From: Planctomycetota bacterium
GTDB taxonomy: Bacteria; Planctomycetota; Phycisphaerae; Tepidisphaerales; Tepidisphaeraceae
Reading direction: 5' to 3'
DNA: 64,000 nt
Assembly (NCBI GenBank): GCA_039182125.1
Contig: JBCDCH010000012.1
Location: forward strand, 1-64,000
How positions within the stretch are numbered: the stretch's first letter is position 1; each line of letters starts with the position of its first letter. Both the position numbers and the translations under genes were made by a program. Below, one piece after another: positions 63,325 to 64,000 of this stretch. The notes under the pieces are model-generated. The model worked only from the letters and a program-made list of their open reading frames with translations. It did no database searches and had not been told where the DNA came from.

Positions 63325-64000
63325 TCGATCTCGACATCGCCTGTCGCATTGATCGGGTCGATCCGCAGCCCGGTCAGCGGCGTCTTCGGGTCGATCGACA
63401 CACGGATGCGTTGGTCCACGTCGTAAACGAACCCAATGCGGGCATCGCGGTTGAAGTTCGGCCGATTCGTAGTTGCCAAGTATACATCGCCAACACCGCC
63501 GGCACTCGCTTTGAGCCGAGTCTCAACCACGTGTGGGCCGACCACGGCGGGAACGTCCGTTGCCACGAGGTACGGATCAGGACCGACGCACTCAAGCATT
63601 AGTCGACCGCCCTGCAACTTGCCACGCAGGTGCTTGCGTGTCACCCGGCCGCAGAGCGTTAGCAACGCCGGCTGGTTCTTCGAGAGATCGTTGGTTTCAC
63701 CGATGTCTTCGACCAAGTCATACAGCTCATACCGGTCACCGCCATCGGGCAGGTCGGCGTAGAAACGGATGATCTTGTGATCACCGACGCGCAGGCTGGA
63801 CGACGGCTGATACCCGGACCGCTGCCCCCAGCCGTGCGGGAAATGTACAAAGATCGACCGATCTGCCAGCGGCTCCACGACGTCGCCACCGCGCAAAACC
63901 GGCCCTAAGTCATGTCCGTCGAACGCGACGTCTGCCTCTAAAACCGCGAGACCGATGACCGTTGGGAACACGTCGAGGCTTCCGATCAATTGTGCGCTTT
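63264..64000 (-). CDS. Sulfatase, C-terminal part, continuing beyond the window
   Basis: The open frame runs off the right edge of the window. SAQLIGSLDVFPTVIGLAVLEADVAFDGHDLGPVLRGGD is the C-terminal sulfatase core segment, followed by SIFVHFPHGWGQRSGYQPSSSLRVGDHKIIRFYADLPDGGDRYELYDLVEDIGETNDLSKNQPALL, which is the standard tail of type I sulfatases. An extra ~110-residue beta domain follows. The active-site Cys lies outside the window. It converges on and overlaps the 3' end of the GH78 gene by about 60 bases. Its location fits removal of sulfate esters from the same polymer. Signal peptide and start cannot be judged. Confidence 0.85.
   Translation of the reverse strand, partial: SAQLIGSLDVFPTVIGLAVLEADVAFDGHDLGPVLRGGDVVEPLADRSIFVHFPHGWGQRSGYQPSSSLRVGDHKIIRFYADLPDGGDRYELYDLVEDIGETNDLSKNQPALLTLCGRVTRKHLRGKLQGGRLMLECVGPDPYLVATDVPAVVGPHVVETRLKASAGGVGDVYLATTNRPNFNRDARIGFVYDVDQRIRVSIDPKTPLTGLRIDPINATGDVEIDYVRLLDPDGVLVKAWEFGE

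Overview
This 64 kb window looks like one end of a metagenomic contig from a marine-type planctomycete, most likely the Phycisphaerae side of the phylum. The reasons are the high GC, exported proteins with PEP-CTERM anchors, DUF1559-type pseudopilin-like proteins with a [12 protein letters not shown]-terminus, several sulfatases, a ccoN-ccoO gene fusion and planctomycete-style domain combinations. The taxonomic call is inference. Bases 1-246 form an almost perfect fold-back palindrome, so the left edge is probably an assembly artefact or contig end. Neighbouring genes very often overlap by 1, 4 or 8 bases (ATGA, GTGA, TGATG), which points to long, translationally coupled operons.

Layout. (1) 52-3951, minus: an acyl-CoA operon (OB-fold partner, SCP-x-type thiolase, IclR regulator, class III CoA-transferase, truncated alpha/beta hydrolase). 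(2) 4138-12367, plus: a sugar operon with LacI regulator, PEP-CTERM jelly-roll protein, pseudopilin-like protein, PL22-like beta-propeller, sodium-solute symporter and sulfatase. (3) 12419-17196, minus: a PA14/propeller/ThuA protein, then KDG kinase and KDPG aldolase, which finish uronate breakdown. (4) 17439-26988, minus: an MBOAT-like acyltransferase and a complete cbb3 oxidase locus (ccoNO, Q, P, G, H, TauE/SafE, I, S). (5) 27343-29360, plus: an outer-membrane beta-barrel and a YHYH protein. (6) 29387-43880: a purine breakdown cluster running from guanine and xanthine through urate and allantoin to ureidoglycolate. It contains a fused AllC-UraD enzyme and a ketol-acid-reductoisomerase-like protein that has lost catalytic residues; xdhC is divergent. 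(7) 43887-43977: the 3' half of a tRNA-Cys with its terminator, a possible integration scar. (8) 44238-64000: a large rhamnose/sulfate glycan locus. It has a minus operon (substrate-binding protein fused to OppB, OppC, OppD, OppF, acetylesterase, DUF1961, rhamnose mutarotase, GH78, sulfatase) and a plus arm (polysaccharide lyase, LacI, PEP-CTERM protein, pseudopilin, GH78), and ends in a convergent partial sulfatase.

How it fits together. Regions 2, 3 and 8 read as one lifestyle: capture and cleavage of a sulfated, rhamnose- and uronate-containing polysaccharide (ulvan- or rhamnogalacturonan-like), import of sulfated oligomers, cytoplasmic desulfation, and entry of uronate via KDG. The same four-part module (LacI gene, PEP-CTERM gene, intercistronic hairpin, pseudopilin gene) occurs twice, at 4138-7098 and 58359-61221. 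An identical 13-base palindrome, TTGTCATTGACAA, sits in both promoter regions of locus 8 and is the likely operator of the second LacI protein.

The best candidates for something undescribed are the duplicated LacI/PEP-CTERM/pseudopilin module, the divergent IlvC-like protein in the purine operon, and the transporter with its binding protein fused to its permease.
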